Below, one piece after another: positions 23,828-32,676 of a stretch of DNA of 64,000 bases; positions within the stretch are counted from its first letter, which is position 1; each line of letters begins with the position of its first letter. Both the position numbers and the translations under genes were made by a program. The notes below the pieces were generated by a model. That model saw only the letters and a list, made by a program, of their open reading frames with translations, ran no database searches and was not told the origin of the DNA. Source of the stretch: CAZPQM01 sp964588995 (lineage in GTDB: Bacteria > Pseudomonadota > Alphaproteobacteria > Rickettsiales > UBA8987); contig CAZPQM010000002.1 in assembly GCA_964588995.1 (NCBI GenBank), forward strand, positions 124,001-188,000, given 5' to 3'.

Positions 23828-24658
23828 TTAAAACCGATAGGCGAGTTGTTGCAGGCGGCGGCCTTCGAGGCTGTCAAGCAGCTTGGTAAGCACCTGCTTG
23901 CGCTCCTTGCTGTTATCAGCCCCCATATAGATAGCGATGTAGCGCTTATTATCTTTCGGGCTGAGATAACTAGCCGCAAGGTGGAACCCGGAAGCGCGGA
24001 TATAGCCGGTTTTCATACCGTCTACACCGGGATAATTGCCAAGCAAATTATTATGAGAGCGGTAGGTTTTGCCATTCCAGGTGAATTTCGTTTCCTTGAA
24101 GAGCGGTGTATGCTGCGGGAAGCGGAGATGCATCGCGCGCGCCAGAATCGCAATGTCATACGGCGTGGAATATTGCTGGCTGTTCGGCAGGCCAGAGGCG
24201 TTTTTGAATTGCGTATGCTTCATGCCAAGCTGACGGGCTTTTTGGGTCATTAACGCGCCAAAAGTCCGCTCATCCCTAGCTAAGAATTCCGCCGCGACCA
24301 CAGCGACGTCGTTCGCCGAGCGTACGATCAGCGCCTTAACCGCATCGCGAATGGAAATGCGATCTCCCTCTTTCAGTGAAATATGAGTGGAAGGCTGGCT
24401 GGCTGCGTTTTTTGAGGCGATCATCTTCGTATCCAGCGTGAGCGCGGTGCGATCGACATAGTCAAGCAGCAGGTAAATCGTCATCATCTTCGTGAGTGAA
24501 GCGGGATAGCGCAGCGTAAAGCCGTTTTCCTCATAGAGCACTTTGCCGCTTTCCAGCTCCATTAGCATCAGGCTTTTGCCTTTGGTTGGCTTGGCAGCCT
24601 CTACCGGAGAGGAAAAGGAGATGAGAAAACACAGGCAAAAAATAAATAAAACACGCAT
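23828..24658 (-). CDS. D-alanyl-D-alanine carboxypeptidase (single-domain penicillin-binding protein)
   Basis: Serine peptidase trimming the terminal D-Ala of peptidoglycan stem peptides in the periplasm. A signal peptide covers residues 1-22 (cleavage after VEA). The active-site motifs are Ser54-Leu-Thr-Lys57, Ser114-Ala-Asn116 and Lys216-Thr-Gly218. The protein has 276 residues and stops right after the catalytic domain: the C-terminal beta-rich domain and amphipathic membrane anchor of DacA-type enzymes are absent, so it is probably soluble. It is convergent with fbaB. Confidence 0.93.
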   Translation of the reverse strand: MRVLFIFCLCFLISFSSPVEAAKPTKGKSLMLMELESGKVLYEENGFTLRYPASLTKMMTIYLLLDYVDRTALTLDTKMIASKNAASQPSTHISLKEGDRISIRDAVKALIVRSANDVAVVAAEFLARDERTFGALMTQKARQLGMKHTQFKNASGLPNSQQYSTPYDIAILARAMHLRFPQHTPLFKETKFTWNGKTYRSHNNLLGNYPGVDGMKTGYIRASGFHLAASYLSPKDNKRYIAIYMGADNSKERKQVLTKLLDSLEGRRLQQLAYRF

Positions 24659-24755
24659 AATAATAGCTTACCGTAATTTGCAGGGTATCTGCAAGGTAGA
24701 AATCAAAAAAAGAAGTTGGCTTGCCATTTCCTTCCCATAACGTTACATAATCCCC

Positions 24756-25406
24756 ATGATGCGCGAAAAAACACAACTTTATCTGATTACGCCGCCGATT
24801 TTTGAGCCGGTACGTTTCGCTGAAACCTTGCGGGAAGCATTCGATGCCGGTGAAGTCGGTGCACTGCAAATCCGCCTGAAAGATGCAGATTACGTGGCTT
24901 TGCCGGATGATACGCAGCGTCAGGCACTTGAGCAAATACAGCCCATCTGCGCGGAATATGGCGTGACCTGTATTCTGAATGATTTGCCACATTTAGCAAA
25001 GGAATATCAACTGGATGGGGTGCATCTGGGGATGGATGATACGCCGATTGCCGAGGCTCGCGCCCTCCTGGGAGATGAGATGATTATCGGCGCCAGCTGC
25101 TATGGCTCGAAAGAACGCGCATTTGAAGCCGGAGCAGCGGGCGCGGATTACGTCGCTTTCGGGCAATTTTATACGACAGACACTAAACCCCCCAAAGGCA
25201 GGCCGGGGTTGGATATCCTTGAAGACTGGCAAGCTTCTTCCGAACTGCCTTGCGTCGCGATTGGTGGTATTAAGGTGGAAAACTGCCGGCCGCTCATTGA
25301 AGCCGGAGCCGATTTCCTTGCCGTCGTGACGGGGGTATGGAATCATCCCGATGACCCGGCAGCAGCGGTGAAGGCATTTAACAGAGTGATCGATGCATGT
25401 TTTTAG
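24756..25406 (+). CDS. thiE: Thiamine-phosphate synthase
   Basis: TIM-barrel enzyme joining the pyrimidine and thiazole moieties of thiamine. The 216 residues show YLITPP at the first strand, QIRLKD, the DGVHLGMDD segment, IGASCYGS, and YVAFGQFY followed by TKPPKG, which corresponds to the family's FxTxTKP motif. AIGGIKVENC and ADFLAVVTGVW form the phosphate site. It starts 97 bases from the divergent carboxypeptidase gene. Other thiamine genes are not in the window, so it may work with scattered partners. Confidence 0.93.
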   Translation: MMREKTQLYLITPPIFEPVRFAETLREAFDAGEVGALQIRLKDADYVALPDDTQRQALEQIQPICAEYGVTCILNDLPHLAKEYQLDGVHLGMDDTPIAEARALLGDEMIIGASCYGSKERAFEAGAAGADYVAFGQFYTTDTKPPKGRPGLDILEDWQASSELPCVAIGGIKVENCRPLIEAGADFLAVVTGVWNHPDDPAAAVKAFNRVIDACF

Positions 25407-25418
25407 AGCAGGCGTAAG

Positions 25419-25490
25419 TGTTATTCCGAGGTAGAGCCGAAGAATCGCAAAACCTTGAACACAGATCCTTCATTGTATTCAGGATGACAG
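25419..25490. repeat. Palindromic repeat (family B) between thiE and efp
   Basis: About 72 bases with ends TGTTATTCCGAGG and TTCAGGATGACAG, and an inner AGATCCTTC, matching the family B copies at 11257, 59699 and 63605, although more degenerate. It fills most of the 150-base gap. Confidence 0.72.
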
Positions 25491-25556
25491 ATAGACAAGC
25501 GCTAGCTAAGCTGCTATAACCGCGCGCAATAATCAATAACGACTCAGGGGACGGTT

Positions 25557-26126
25557 ATGCCAAAAGTGGTAGCGAATTCGGTTCGCGTGGGAAATGTCAT
25601 TGAGCATCAGGGCAAGCTGTGGCGCGTGGTGAAAATGACGCATACCATGCCCGGTAAAGGCGGTGCGTTTCAGCAGATGGAATTGAAAGAACTGCGCGAG
25701 GGTACCAAGCTGAACGAGCGTTTCCGCGGGCAGGAAAATGTGGAAGTGGTGCGGCTCGACCAGACGGATTATCAGTTTCTGTATGAAGACGGCGATATGA
25801 TAGTCCTGATGCATCCGGAAACGTTTGAGCAGATTAACGTGCCGGCAACCGAAATGGGCGAAGAAAAAGCCTATCTGACAGAGGGGATGATCGTGCAGGT
25901 GGAGACGTACGAAGAGCAATTGATCGGCATCGCGCTGCCGGATCAGGTGAAAGCGACGGTCGCAGAAACCGAAGCGGTAGTCAAAGGGCAGACGGCCGCC
26001 TCTTCCAATAAGCCTGCTGTGCTGAAAAACGGCATCCGTGTGATGGTGCCGCCCTTCATTGAAGCGGGCGATGAGATCATCGTGAAAACCTATGAGGGTG
26101 AGTATCTCGAGCGGGCGAAGGGGTAA
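25557..26126 (+). CDS. efp: Elongation factor P
   Basis: Translation factor that rescues ribosomes stalled at polyproline. The 189 residues have the three-domain EF-P layout, with the tip of domain I reading MPGKGGAF, so Lys34, the residue modified by EpmA/EpmB-type beta-lysylation in many proteobacteria, is conserved. It starts with ATG at 25557 after GGGGACGG. The C-terminal domain (VMVPPFIEAGDEIIVKTYEG) is intact. Confidence 0.97.
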   Translation: MPKVVANSVRVGNVIEHQGKLWRVVKMTHTMPGKGGAFQQMELKELREGTKLNERFRGQENVEVVRLDQTDYQFLYEDGDMIVLMHPETFEQINVPATEMGEEKAYLTEGMIVQVETYEEQLIGIALPDQVKATVAETEAVVKGQTAASSNKPAVLKNGIRVMVPPFIEAGDEIIVKTYEGEYLERAKG

Positions 26127-26205
26127 TGCCAGGTTTCAGGTTTCAGGTTTTAGTCAGGTGTCACCGTCGAAAGCTTTAATTCCAGTTATGTAAAAGGAAA
26201 GTCAT

Positions 26206-27009
26206 ATGACGCTACGCTCACCGCTTATCAAAATTATGCAGGATGCAGCCCTCAAAGCGGGGCGTGGTTTGATCCGCGATTTCGGCGAACTCGAACATCT
26301 GCAGGTATCACGCAAAGGTACAGCAGATTTTGTTACCTCTGCGGATTTGCGCGCTGAGAAACGGATTATCGAAACGTTGCAGAAGGCACGACCGGATTAT
26401 AGCATACTGGCCGAGGAAAGCGGTCTCACGCAGGGAAAAGATAAGCAGTATAAATGGATCATCGACCCGCTGGACGGCACCAATAATTTCATGCGTGGCA
26501 TCCCGCATTTCTGTACCTCCATCGCGCTTGAGCAAACAGTGGGTGATAAGCGCGAGGTGGTCGCCGGGGTGATTTATGCACCGGTGCTGAATGAATGGTT
26601 TATGGCGGAAAAGGATCAGGGCGCCTTCTCGGAGAACCGGCGGCTCGAAGTATCGCGCAAAGACAGCATGCAGGAAGCGATGCTTGCCAGCTACCTGAAA
26701 CGCACCGATGCGGATAAGGAACGTAAGGATATTGCCTCACTCACCGGCTCCGGGGCGAATGTGCGTGTCTTTGGTTCCGCAGCGCTTGAGCTTGCCTATG
26801 TGGCGGCGGGTAAAATCGATGGTTTCTGGCATTCCAACCTCCAACCGTGGGATCTTGCTGCCGGTGCGCTTATTATTCAGGAGGCGAAGGGCGTGGTGAA
26901 AAATATATATGGTAAGCGCTGCGATATATACGGAGGTTCCGTTCTGGCATCCAACTCCGCGCTGCATGATGCGCTGATGCGCGTCATCGATACATGCTAT
27001 AAGGAGTAG
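26206..27009 (+). CDS. suhB: Inositol-1-monophosphatase family protein (SuhB-like)
   Basis: Mg-dependent phosphatase family member of 267 residues. The metal-site motifs are LAEESG (Glu70, Glu71 region), WIIDPLDGTNNF (85-96) and, near the C-terminus, PWDLAAGALIIQEAKG. E. coli SuhB also binds NusA and takes part in rRNA antitermination, a role that cannot be tested from sequence alone. It lies 79 bases downstream of efp, and the next gene starts two bases after it, so an efp-suhB-OmpA-like transcript is likely. Confidence 0.94.
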   Translation: MTLRSPLIKIMQDAALKAGRGLIRDFGELEHLQVSRKGTADFVTSADLRAEKRIIETLQKARPDYSILAEESGLTQGKDKQYKWIIDPLDGTNNFMRGIPHFCTSIALEQTVGDKREVVAGVIYAPVLNEWFMAEKDQGAFSENRRLEVSRKDSMQEAMLASYLKRTDADKERKDIASLTGSGANVRVFGSAALELAYVAAGKIDGFWHSNLQPWDLAAGALIIQEAKGVVKNIYGKRCDIYGGSVLASNSALHDALMRVIDTCYKE

Positions 27010-27011
27010 CG

Positions 27012-27680
27012 ATGAAAGTGTTCTGGCTGGCGGCAGTGGGGATAGTGTTATGCGTTCCGGATGCAGGCTATAGCCGGGATGATGCGCCACCGGGAGGCTC
27101 GATTTTAGATAAACGCGCCTATCCGTCAGCCCCGCGTGCAGAAGAGAATACGGAGCCGGAAATCATCCCGATCCCGGCGGAGGAAACGCCGTGGACAACC
27201 AAGCCACGTCGCAAACGTCCTTTACCTGCATTTGATCCGTGGGGTGGTCGAGATGCGGATGAGGCGGAGCCCACGCAAGTAACACCTGATACGCAGGATG
27301 CCGTAGGGGAACAGCCGGACAGCATCCGATCGGACACGCTGAAGCGTTTCAAGCCGCTAAAAGTTGCAGAGCCGCAAAAAGTGGCTACGCTTGTATTTGA
27401 GCGGGATCAACAACGGATCGATAGCGGTCATAAAGAACTGCTGCAGCAGCATTTCGATACCAACCGTAAAACCGGACGCTTCATCTTAAAAAGCTATGCC
27501 CAGTCGCGTGGTGATTTTCCCGGAGAAGATCGTCGCATAGCGCTAAAGCGGGCGTTGGAGGTACGTAGCTATTTAATTGAGCTAGGATATGGCCAGAACG
27601 ATATCACCATTCGCGCACTGGGGGATAGCGATAATACCGCGCCCGAAAAAGAACGGGTCGAGATTTATACCTCAATCTGA
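27012..27680 (+). CDS. Exported OmpA-like C-terminal domain protein
   Basis: A 222-residue secreted protein. Residues 1-21 form a signal peptide. Residues 22-110 are a proline- and acid-rich, low-complexity linker (IPIPAEE, RKRPLPAFDPWGG). The C-terminal 100 residues match the OmpA-like peptidoglycan-associating fold in weak form: VATLVFERDQQRID, the SYAQSRGD strand, ALKRALEVRSYLIELG helix and ITIRALGDSD, ending ERVEIYTSI. The canonical diaminopimelate-binding Asp and Arg are not clearly placed, so peptidoglycan binding is uncertain. It starts two bases after suhB and overlaps the convergent rimI by nine bases. Confidence 0.8.
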   Translation: MKVFWLAAVGIVLCVPDAGYSRDDAPPGGSILDKRAYPSAPRAEENTEPEIIPIPAEETPWTTKPRRKRPLPAFDPWGGRDADEAEPTQVTPDTQDAVGEQPDSIRSDTLKRFKPLKVAEPQKVATLVFERDQQRIDSGHKELLQQHFDTNRKTGRFILKSYAQSRGDFPGEDRRIALKRALEVRSYLIELGYGQNDITIRALGDSDNTAPEKERVEIYTSI

Positions 27681-28139
27681 TGCAAGCGTTTTCGTCATGA
27701 AAAGCGCGTCCGCGCCATCTTTATAGTAGGCGGTACGCTTACCGGTTTGCTTGAACCCCATGGCTTTATAAAGAGAGATCGCCGGGCGGTTGGTTGCACG
27801 CACTTCCAGATGTATCGCAGTCAGATGCTGATGCGTTGTTAGAAAATGCAGCATAAGTTCCCTGCCAATGCCAAGGCGGCGATATTTCGCTTTGACGAAC
27901 ACGGCGATTAAATCGGCCTCGCCTTGCACGTATTGGGCAATTAGCGCGGCGATGGGGTGTTCCTGGTCGCAAAGCGCGTAGCAGGTTACGGTAGGCAATT
28001 GTAGAAACCGTTGAAAAGCGTCTGCGCTCCATTGCTCGTTAACGCATTGCTGGTGCAACTGCCAAAGCGCGTGGATCAGCGGAGCTTCCTCCGCATCAAT
28101 GCGCCTAAAGTTTCTGGGCATGCTCAGGAATTTTCGCAT
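27672..28139 (-). CDS. rimI: GNAT-family N-acetyltransferase, probably RimI
   Basis: A 155-residue GNAT protein; the acetyl-CoA loop is RRLGIGRELM, and the C-terminal YKAMGFKQTGKRTAYYKDG is the pattern of ribosomal-protein S18 alanine acetyltransferase RimI. It overlaps the end of tsaB by 35 bases; a second ATG at 28121 would cut the overlap. The tsaB-rimI order is the usual one and supports the name. RimI targets the S18 N-terminus; rpsR is elsewhere in this window. Confidence 0.9.
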   Translation of the reverse strand: MRKFLSMPRNFRRIDAEEAPLIHALWQLHQQCVNEQWSADAFQRFLQLPTVTCYALCDQEHPIAALIAQYVQGEADLIAVFVKAKYRRLGIGRELMLHFLTTHQHLTAIHLEVRATNRPAISLYKAMGFKQTGKRTAYYKDGADALFMTKTLASD

Positions 28140-28782
28140 CCGGCTTGCGGATATAAACCGGCAGCAGCGGAATAGATTCCGGCTTCAGGGTAAATGCCCG
28201 ATAGGCATATGCGCCGGCATGCCCTGCTTCCGGAAAAATGGGGGTGGAATGGACATTCTCCGAGCGAAGTAAACCGGCAAGCGTTTCAGGCGCGTTGGAT
28301 ACATATACTATACCATCCCCGTCCAATGCCTTAAGCTCGTTTAAAGATAGTAATTGCGGTTCGCTTATAGCTTGCGGCAGCGTTGGGGAGGGGGCGAAAT
28401 CCTGCACAAACCATTCATCCCGCCGCGCATCAATACACACGCGAAGACGCTTTTTATCGTTCAAGTTCTGATTAGCCGCATACGCCATTGCCTGCAGCGT
28501 CGTTACACCATAGGTCGGACGTTGCAAAGGAATGTTGATTCCGGTTAAAGCGGCCAGCCCTATGCGAATTCCGGTGAAACTTCCGGGGCCGACGGTTCCC
28601 GCTAGTAAATCGAGATCACCATAGTCCATGTGGTGTGCATTGAGCAACTTATTGCATAACATAACCAGCTGCTCCGCCTGCTTTCCGGGAGTAGATTCCG
28701 TTAGCTGATCAAGTAACTCACCGTCTTTAAATAGCGCGACCGTACAGGCGGACTGGCTGGAATCAACGGCAAGTGTGTGCAT
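28105..28782 (-). CDS. tsaB: tRNA threonylcarbamoyladenosine biosynthesis protein TsaB
   Basis: Non-catalytic partner of TsaD in making t6A at position 37 of ANN-decoding tRNAs. The 225 residues start with the ASKHA-fold strand HTLAVDSSQSACTVALF and contain the TVGPGSFTGIRIGLA motif near residue 65, diagnostic of TsaB. The C-terminal part is shorter and more variable, as is normal. It lies six bases after the IalB-family gene and runs into rimI, giving a three-gene minus-strand unit. Confidence 0.95.
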   Translation of the reverse strand: MHTLAVDSSQSACTVALFKDGELLDQLTESTPGKQAEQLVMLCNKLLNAHHMDYGDLDLLAGTVGPGSFTGIRIGLAALTGINIPLQRPTYGVTTLQAMAYAANQNLNDKKRLRVCIDARRDEWFVQDFAPSPTLPQAISEPQLLSLNELKALDGDGIVYVSNAPETLAGLLRSENVHSTPIFPEAGHAGAYAYRAFTLKPESIPLLPVYIRKPDAKIPEHAQKL

Positions 28783-28788
28783 CGTATA

Positions 28789-29304
28789 TTAGTTGCAGAG
28801 CGAAACCATATGCTTATGCGCATTGGTGAAGCCGGATAGCGAATAGGTGTCTTCTGAATAGGTACCGAGCTGCGATGTGCCACGTGCGGTCAGCTTGAAG
28901 CCTTTTTTCATATTAGCAACGATGGATTTATCGTCGTCAGATGTTTTGGCCCAGGCGATCCGCGGCGTATCTTCGGAAGTGAACAAATCTTTCGAGAGGC
29001 GCTGATCGATCTTCACTTTGACCTCACTGCCTTTTTTGTAAGGGTATCCGGAGGAAACACTCACTTCGGAAAGGCCTTTACCGCGATAGGTTACGAGCAG
29101 ATAAGGCTCACCGCGGCGTTTGTAGTTGCCCTCTTCTTTCGTGGGGGTGCTGGTCATATAGCAGACTTTATCGCCGTCCTGCATCACGGTGAAAACCGTC
29201 CAGTCCTTAAAGGTTTTTTCCTGCTTAGGCATGGCCTCTGCCGCATTAAAGCAACCAAGCATGATGACCATTGCTGCAAATCGTAACACCATTTTTACCC
29301 CCAT
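28789..29304 (-). CDS. Invasion-associated locus B (IalB) family protein
   Basis: A 171-residue exported protein. The first 24 residues form a signal peptide (either ATG, at 29304 or 29292, gives one). The mature part follows the IalB family: FKDWTVF, CYMTSTPTKE, GEPYLLVTYRG, EVSVSSGYPY, the helix with MKKGFKLTARG and the closing DTYSLSGFTNAHK. Two cysteines, in the VCYM segment and near the C-terminus, could form a disulfide. Despite the name, the family is widespread in free-living alphaproteobacteria, so this is no evidence of pathogenicity. It heads the ialB-tsaB-rimI unit. Confidence 0.9.
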   Translation of the reverse strand: MGVKMVLRFAAMVIMLGCFNAAEAMPKQEKTFKDWTVFTVMQDGDKVCYMTSTPTKEEGNYKRRGEPYLLVTYRGKGLSEVSVSSGYPYKKGSEVKVKIDQRLSKDLFTSEDTPRIAWAKTSDDDKSIVANMKKGFKLTARGTSQLGTYSEDTYSLSGFTNAHKHMVSLCN

Positions 29305-29452
29305 GGAGTTGATTTATGACCCTTTATTAAGTGATTAGCACTATACCAAGCCGCGAATCAACTCTTTTTTCATATTACTTGGTTTCAAGGGGCGCCCGGC
29401 CATGCTAAACCATCAACGTAACCTCCTGAAGGAAGAAGGGGAACAATCAGGC

Positions 29453-30022
29453 ATGACTACAGAGCGACTTATTATTGGTATCAGCGGAGCTTCCGGCGCG
29501 ATCTACGGTATTCGTTTGCTCGAGGTGCTGCGTGAACTCGACACGCTTGAAACCCATCTGATTATTTCCAAATCCGCTCAGATAACGATTACCCAGGAAA
29601 CGGGCTACACTCTGGATCAGGTAAAGCAGCTTGCCGATCTGGTTCATCCGCAAGGGGATGTGGCGGCCTGTATTTCAAGCGGCTCGTATCAAACGCTTGG
29701 AATGATTTTAGCTCCCTGCTCAATGCGCAGCCTGGGTGAGATTGCGAACGGTATCCCTTCCAACCTATTGACCCGCGCTGCGGATGTGGTCTTAAAGGAA
29801 CGCAGGCGCTTATTGCTTATGGTGCGTGAAACCCCGCTGCATAGCATTCACCTGCGCAATATGGCGACGGTCTCCGATGCTGGTGGCGTGATCATGCCGC
29901 CTGTTCCAGCATTTTATCAAAAGCCGGAATCAGTGGATGATATTGTCAATCATACGGTTGGTAGGGCGCTGGATATGTTTGATTTGCCGCATGAGCTGGT
30001 TAAACGTTGGCAAGGGCTGTAA
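29453..30022 (+). CDS. ubiX: Flavin prenyltransferase UbiX
   Basis: Joins dimethylallyl phosphate to FMN to make the prenylated flavin used by decarboxylase UbiD in ubiquinone synthesis. The family start LIIGISGASGAIYG is immediately after ATG 29453, giving 189 residues; an earlier in-frame ATG at 29402 would add 17 residues without resemblance to the family. The later blocks APCSMRSLGEIANG, LKERRRLLLMVRETPLH and MPPVPAFY are all typical. It is separated from the divergent ialB gene by about 150 bases containing likely promoters. Confidence 0.94.
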   Translation: MTTERLIIGISGASGAIYGIRLLEVLRELDTLETHLIISKSAQITITQETGYTLDQVKQLADLVHPQGDVAACISSGSYQTLGMILAPCSMRSLGEIANGIPSNLLTRAADVVLKERRRLLLMVRETPLHSIHLRNMATVSDAGGVIMPPVPAFYQKPESVDDIVNHTVGRALDMFDLPHELVKRWQGL

Positions 30023-30117
30023 CCGCCTCTTTCTGTTAGAAATAACATTCGTTTTATGGTATGGTAGTGCTTCCGCTTTTTCAAGCGAACCCGAAAATAG
30101 ATAAGGAATAACAGACT

Positions 30118-30309
30118 ATGATGGGTGAAACGGAACGTATTGAGCAGCAGCTGGCTACGTTGGAAGATGAACATCGGGCGCTCGACCTTGCAATCAGTAA
30201 TTCCGGTATTGATCAGCTGCAATTGCAGCGCCTCAAAAAGCGTAAACTCTGGCTGAAAGACGAGATTGCCCGCCTCTACGACCTGCTGCACCCCGATATT
30301 ATTGCGTAA
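30118..30309 (+). CDS. DUF465 (YdcH-like) small coiled-coil protein
   Basis: A 63-residue protein made of one helical hairpin: ETERIEQQLATLEDEHRALD, then LQRLKKRKLWLKDEIARL. This matches the DUF465/YdcH family, common in proteobacteria and of unknown function. A plausible ribosome site AAGGAA lies 11 bases before ATG 30118; a second ATG follows at once. It is 50 bases upstream of purE. Alphaproteobacteria often carry such a gene next to purE, which is context rather than evidence of function. Confidence 0.88.
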   Translation: MMGETERIEQQLATLEDEHRALDLAISNSGIDQLQLQRLKKRKLWLKDEIARLYDLLHPDIIA

Positions 30310-30359
30310 TTTTTCTTTTTCCTGTATAGACACTCCTTTTTACGACACTGGGCATCATT

Positions 30360-30839
30360 ATGACTGCATCCGTTGCCATTATCATGGGAAGTCAGTCCGA
30401 TTGGGAAACCATGCAGGGCGCTTCGGAATTGCTGGATACACTAGGCATTAGTTACAAAGCGCAAATTGTTTCAGCGCATCGGACGCCGGATCGCATGGCG
30501 GAGTTTGCCAAAACCGCGAAAGCGGAAGGCTATCAGGTGATTATTGCCGGTGCGGGTGGCGCAGCGCACTTGCCGGGTATGGTAGCGGCGATGACAACCC
30601 TGCCAGTGCTCGGTGTGCCGGTTGAAAGCAAAGCGCTCAGCGGGCTGGATAGTTTGCTATCGATTGCGCAGATGCCCGGCGGAGTGCCGGTCGGAACGCT
30701 CGCGATTGGCAAGGCAGGAGCTAAGAATGCGGCATTGCTCGCCGCCGCGATTCTGGCATTGCAGGATGAAAGCATAGATAAGCGGCTAGCTGAATGGCGA
30801 CAGGCCCAAACGGACGCTGTCGCAGATGCGCCGCATTAA
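30360..30839 (+). CDS. purE: N5-carboxyaminoimidazole ribonucleotide mutase
   Basis: Class I PurE, which moves the carboxyl group from N5-CAIR to CAIR in purine synthesis. Motifs are MGSQSDWETM near the N-terminus, VSAHRTPDRM with the catalytic His, and AGAGGAAHLPGM. Length is 159 residues. purK overlaps its last 14 bases, so the classic two-step PurK-PurE pathway is encoded together. Confidence 0.97.
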   Translation: MTASVAIIMGSQSDWETMQGASELLDTLGISYKAQIVSAHRTPDRMAEFAKTAKAEGYQVIIAGAGGAAHLPGMVAAMTTLPVLGVPVESKALSGLDSLLSIAQMPGGVPVGTLAIGKAGAKNAALLAAAILALQDESIDKRLAEWRQAQTDAVADAPH

Positions 30840-31932
30840 TCGGCTTATGGATGTTTTTTCTCCCGGTGCAACGATAGGCATTATTGGCGGCGGTCAGTTA
30901 GGTAAGATGGCAGCGATTGCCGCCAGCCATATGGGGTATAAAACGCATATTTACTCACCTGTTGCCAAGTGCCCAGCAGCGCAGGTGGCTAGCAGGCTGA
31001 CCGTTGCGGATTATGACGATGCGGATGCACTTGCTGCGTTTGCGAAAACATGCGACGTTATTACCTTCGAGTTTGAGAATATTCCGGCGACTTCGGTTGC
31101 CAGGCTGACGGAGCATGCTGCTGTCTATCCGCACGCCGAGGTGCTGGAAGTTTCACAGAATCGTTTACGTGAAAAAGCTTTCATTAATGAACGAGCAGGC
31201 GTACCAACTGCGGCGTATATTCCTATACGCTCGCTGGACGAACTCACGCGCGGGCTGGAAAAGCTCGGAACAGGCAAAGCCATCCTCAAAACCACGCAAT
31301 TCGGTTATGATGGCAAGGGGCAGTGGGTAATTGATACGGAAAGTGTGGTCGCTGCCATGTATCAGGAAACGGCTGGTGTCGAGTTGATTCTGGAAGATTT
31401 TATTCCGTTTCAAACCGAAATTTCGGTCATCATTGCGCGTAACGGACACGGAGAAACAGCCGCGTTTCCCCCGGCGGAGAACACGCATAAAGGCGGTATT
31501 TTGCGCGTCTCAAAATCCCCCGCTTCACTGGATTCCTCTATACTGAATAAGGCTACTCAACACGCGGAACATATTATTGAGGCGCTTGATATGCGCGGCT
31601 TACTGGCTATTGAGTTCTTCGTGACAGAGGCGGGTGATCTGTTGGTCAATGAAATCGCCCCGCGACCGCATAATTCCGGGCACTGGACGATGGATGGCTG
31701 TATTACCTGTCAGTTTGAGCAGTTCATTCGCGCCGTATGCGGTCTGCCGCTTGGCTCGGTGGAGGCGCTCGCCGAGGTGGAGATGATTAACCTGATCGGG
31801 GAGGATGTAGAGCATTGGGAACGCTATCTGGAAAATCCGTTGGCCAAGCTGTATAATTACGGTAAAGGTGATATACGTGAAGGCCGCAAAATGGGGCATG
31901 TGAATTTGCTAATGCCGCCTAAAAGCGCTTAG
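30826..31932 (+). CDS. purK: N5-carboxyaminoimidazole ribonucleotide synthase
   Basis: ATP-grasp carboxylase converting AIR, ATP and bicarbonate to N5-CAIR. The family start IGIIGGGQLGKM is near residue 17, the ATP-grasp region includes FGYDGKGQ, and LLVNEIAPRPHNSGHWT is the C-terminal signature. The start at 30826 gives 368 residues with a 14-base overlap with purE; ATG 30847 is a possible alternative that removes the overlap. It converges on the COQ9 gene with a four-base overlap. Confidence 0.96.
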   Translation: MRRINRLMDVFSPGATIGIIGGGQLGKMAAIAASHMGYKTHIYSPVAKCPAAQVASRLTVADYDDADALAAFAKTCDVITFEFENIPATSVARLTEHAAVYPHAEVLEVSQNRLREKAFINERAGVPTAAYIPIRSLDELTRGLEKLGTGKAILKTTQFGYDGKGQWVIDTESVVAAMYQETAGVELILEDFIPFQTEISVIIARNGHGETAAFPPAENTHKGGILRVSKSPASLDSSILNKATQHAEHIIEALDMRGLLAIEFFVTEAGDLLVNEIAPRPHNSGHWTMDGCITCQFEQFIRAVCGLPLGSVEALAEVEMINLIGEDVEHWERYLENPLAKLYNYGKGDIREGRKMGHVNLLMPPKSA

Positions 31933-32561
31933 CGTACATTGCTATACATGCACATGCGTTTCAGCTGTTCGCCCATATCGTCGAGCTTGCTGCGCAATCC
32001 CTGAATTTTCATGACATCTTCAATCCGGCGTGTGAGGAAGGCGGAGGTGTCGGTATATTCGTTCGACTCGTCGCGCAGCCAGCGCAAAAAGGTGCTGGTA
32101 TACACGCCCGCCAGCAGGCCGCGTTTGGTGTAATAATTATAATCCGTCGCTGTATCTCCGGCGGCATACCACATGGCATCAACCGTTTTCCATATATTGC
32201 CAAGTGCTTTTGGCGCATGGAAAGGGAGTGCGTACCGCGCAGTAAGTTGCCGAACGGCCTCGCGGTAAGGGGCGTAGAGGTGCAGCCGTATCATCACAAT
32301 TTTATGGATCCGGTCACGGATGCGCATCGACTCGAGGTCGATTTTTTCCAGTTCCTTTTCCATGCGGTCATCAATGACCTGCCCGAAATAGCGAATTACT
32401 TCCTCAATACCACCCGGAAAATACGTGTAAGCATCGTTCCGTTCCTTTCCGAGCGATTCGGCGGCAGCTTCGAGGCTCTTGTCGCTCCAGCCGTCAAACG
32501 CCACCTGATCCAGCGTTGCTTCTAGCAATTCAAGTTTTTGCTTATCTATGTTTTTCGTCAT
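31929..32561 (-). CDS. COQ9-family protein of ubiquinone biosynthesis
   Basis: A 210-residue protein of the COQ9 family, a lipid-binding TetR-like fold found in mitochondria and alphaproteobacteria. In yeast and human, COQ9 presents the quinone intermediate to COQ7. The N-terminus (LLEATLDQVAFDGWSDKSLE) and the region AMWYAAGDTATDYNYYTKRG are the family's hallmarks. It has no signal peptide. It is divergent from rpsU and fits the presence of ubiE, ubiB and ubiX in the same window. Confidence 0.92.
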   Translation of the reverse strand: MTKNIDKQKLELLEATLDQVAFDGWSDKSLEAAAESLGKERNDAYTYFPGGIEEVIRYFGQVIDDRMEKELEKIDLESMRIRDRIHKIVMIRLHLYAPYREAVRQLTARYALPFHAPKALGNIWKTVDAMWYAAGDTATDYNYYTKRGLLAGVYTSTFLRWLRDESNEYTDTSAFLTRRIEDVMKIQGLRSKLDDMGEQLKRMCMYSNVR

Positions 32562-32568
32562 AATCTAC

Positions 32569-32596
32569 TTGACCTTTTGTTTTGAGCCGTTATGAC
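32569..32596 (+). promoter_or_regulatory. Possible promoter for rpsU
   Basis: TTGACC (32569-32574) and TATGAC (32591-32596) are spaced by 16 bases, matching sigma-70-like boxes at about 5/6 and 4/6. Transcription would begin just before the hairpin at 32605. This is pattern matching only. Confidence 0.4.
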
Positions 32597-32638
32597 ACTC
32601 ACTTCCATTGTAACGTAATCTATGTTACAATGGGTGTC
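32594..32638. promoter_or_regulatory. Strong inverted repeat in the rpsU leader / coq9-rpsU divergent region
   Basis: CCATTGTAAC (32605-32614) and GTTACAATGG (32624-32633) form a perfect ten-pair inverted repeat around a nine-base loop. Outer segments GACAC (32594-32598) and GTGTC (32634-32638) pair as well. It lies between the divergent coq9-type gene and rpsU, 39 bases before the rpsU start. It could be a DNA operator, a 5' RNA hairpin for autoregulation or stability, or a terminator-like barrier; it has no T-run on either strand. Confidence 0.65.
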
Positions 32639-32676
32639 CACTTTTTAACTATAACCTTTGAAAGGGGTTAATCGCT

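Noticed and set aside
28789..29304. IalB-family gene as a virulence marker
   Set aside because: The family is widespread in non-pathogenic alphaproteobacteria.
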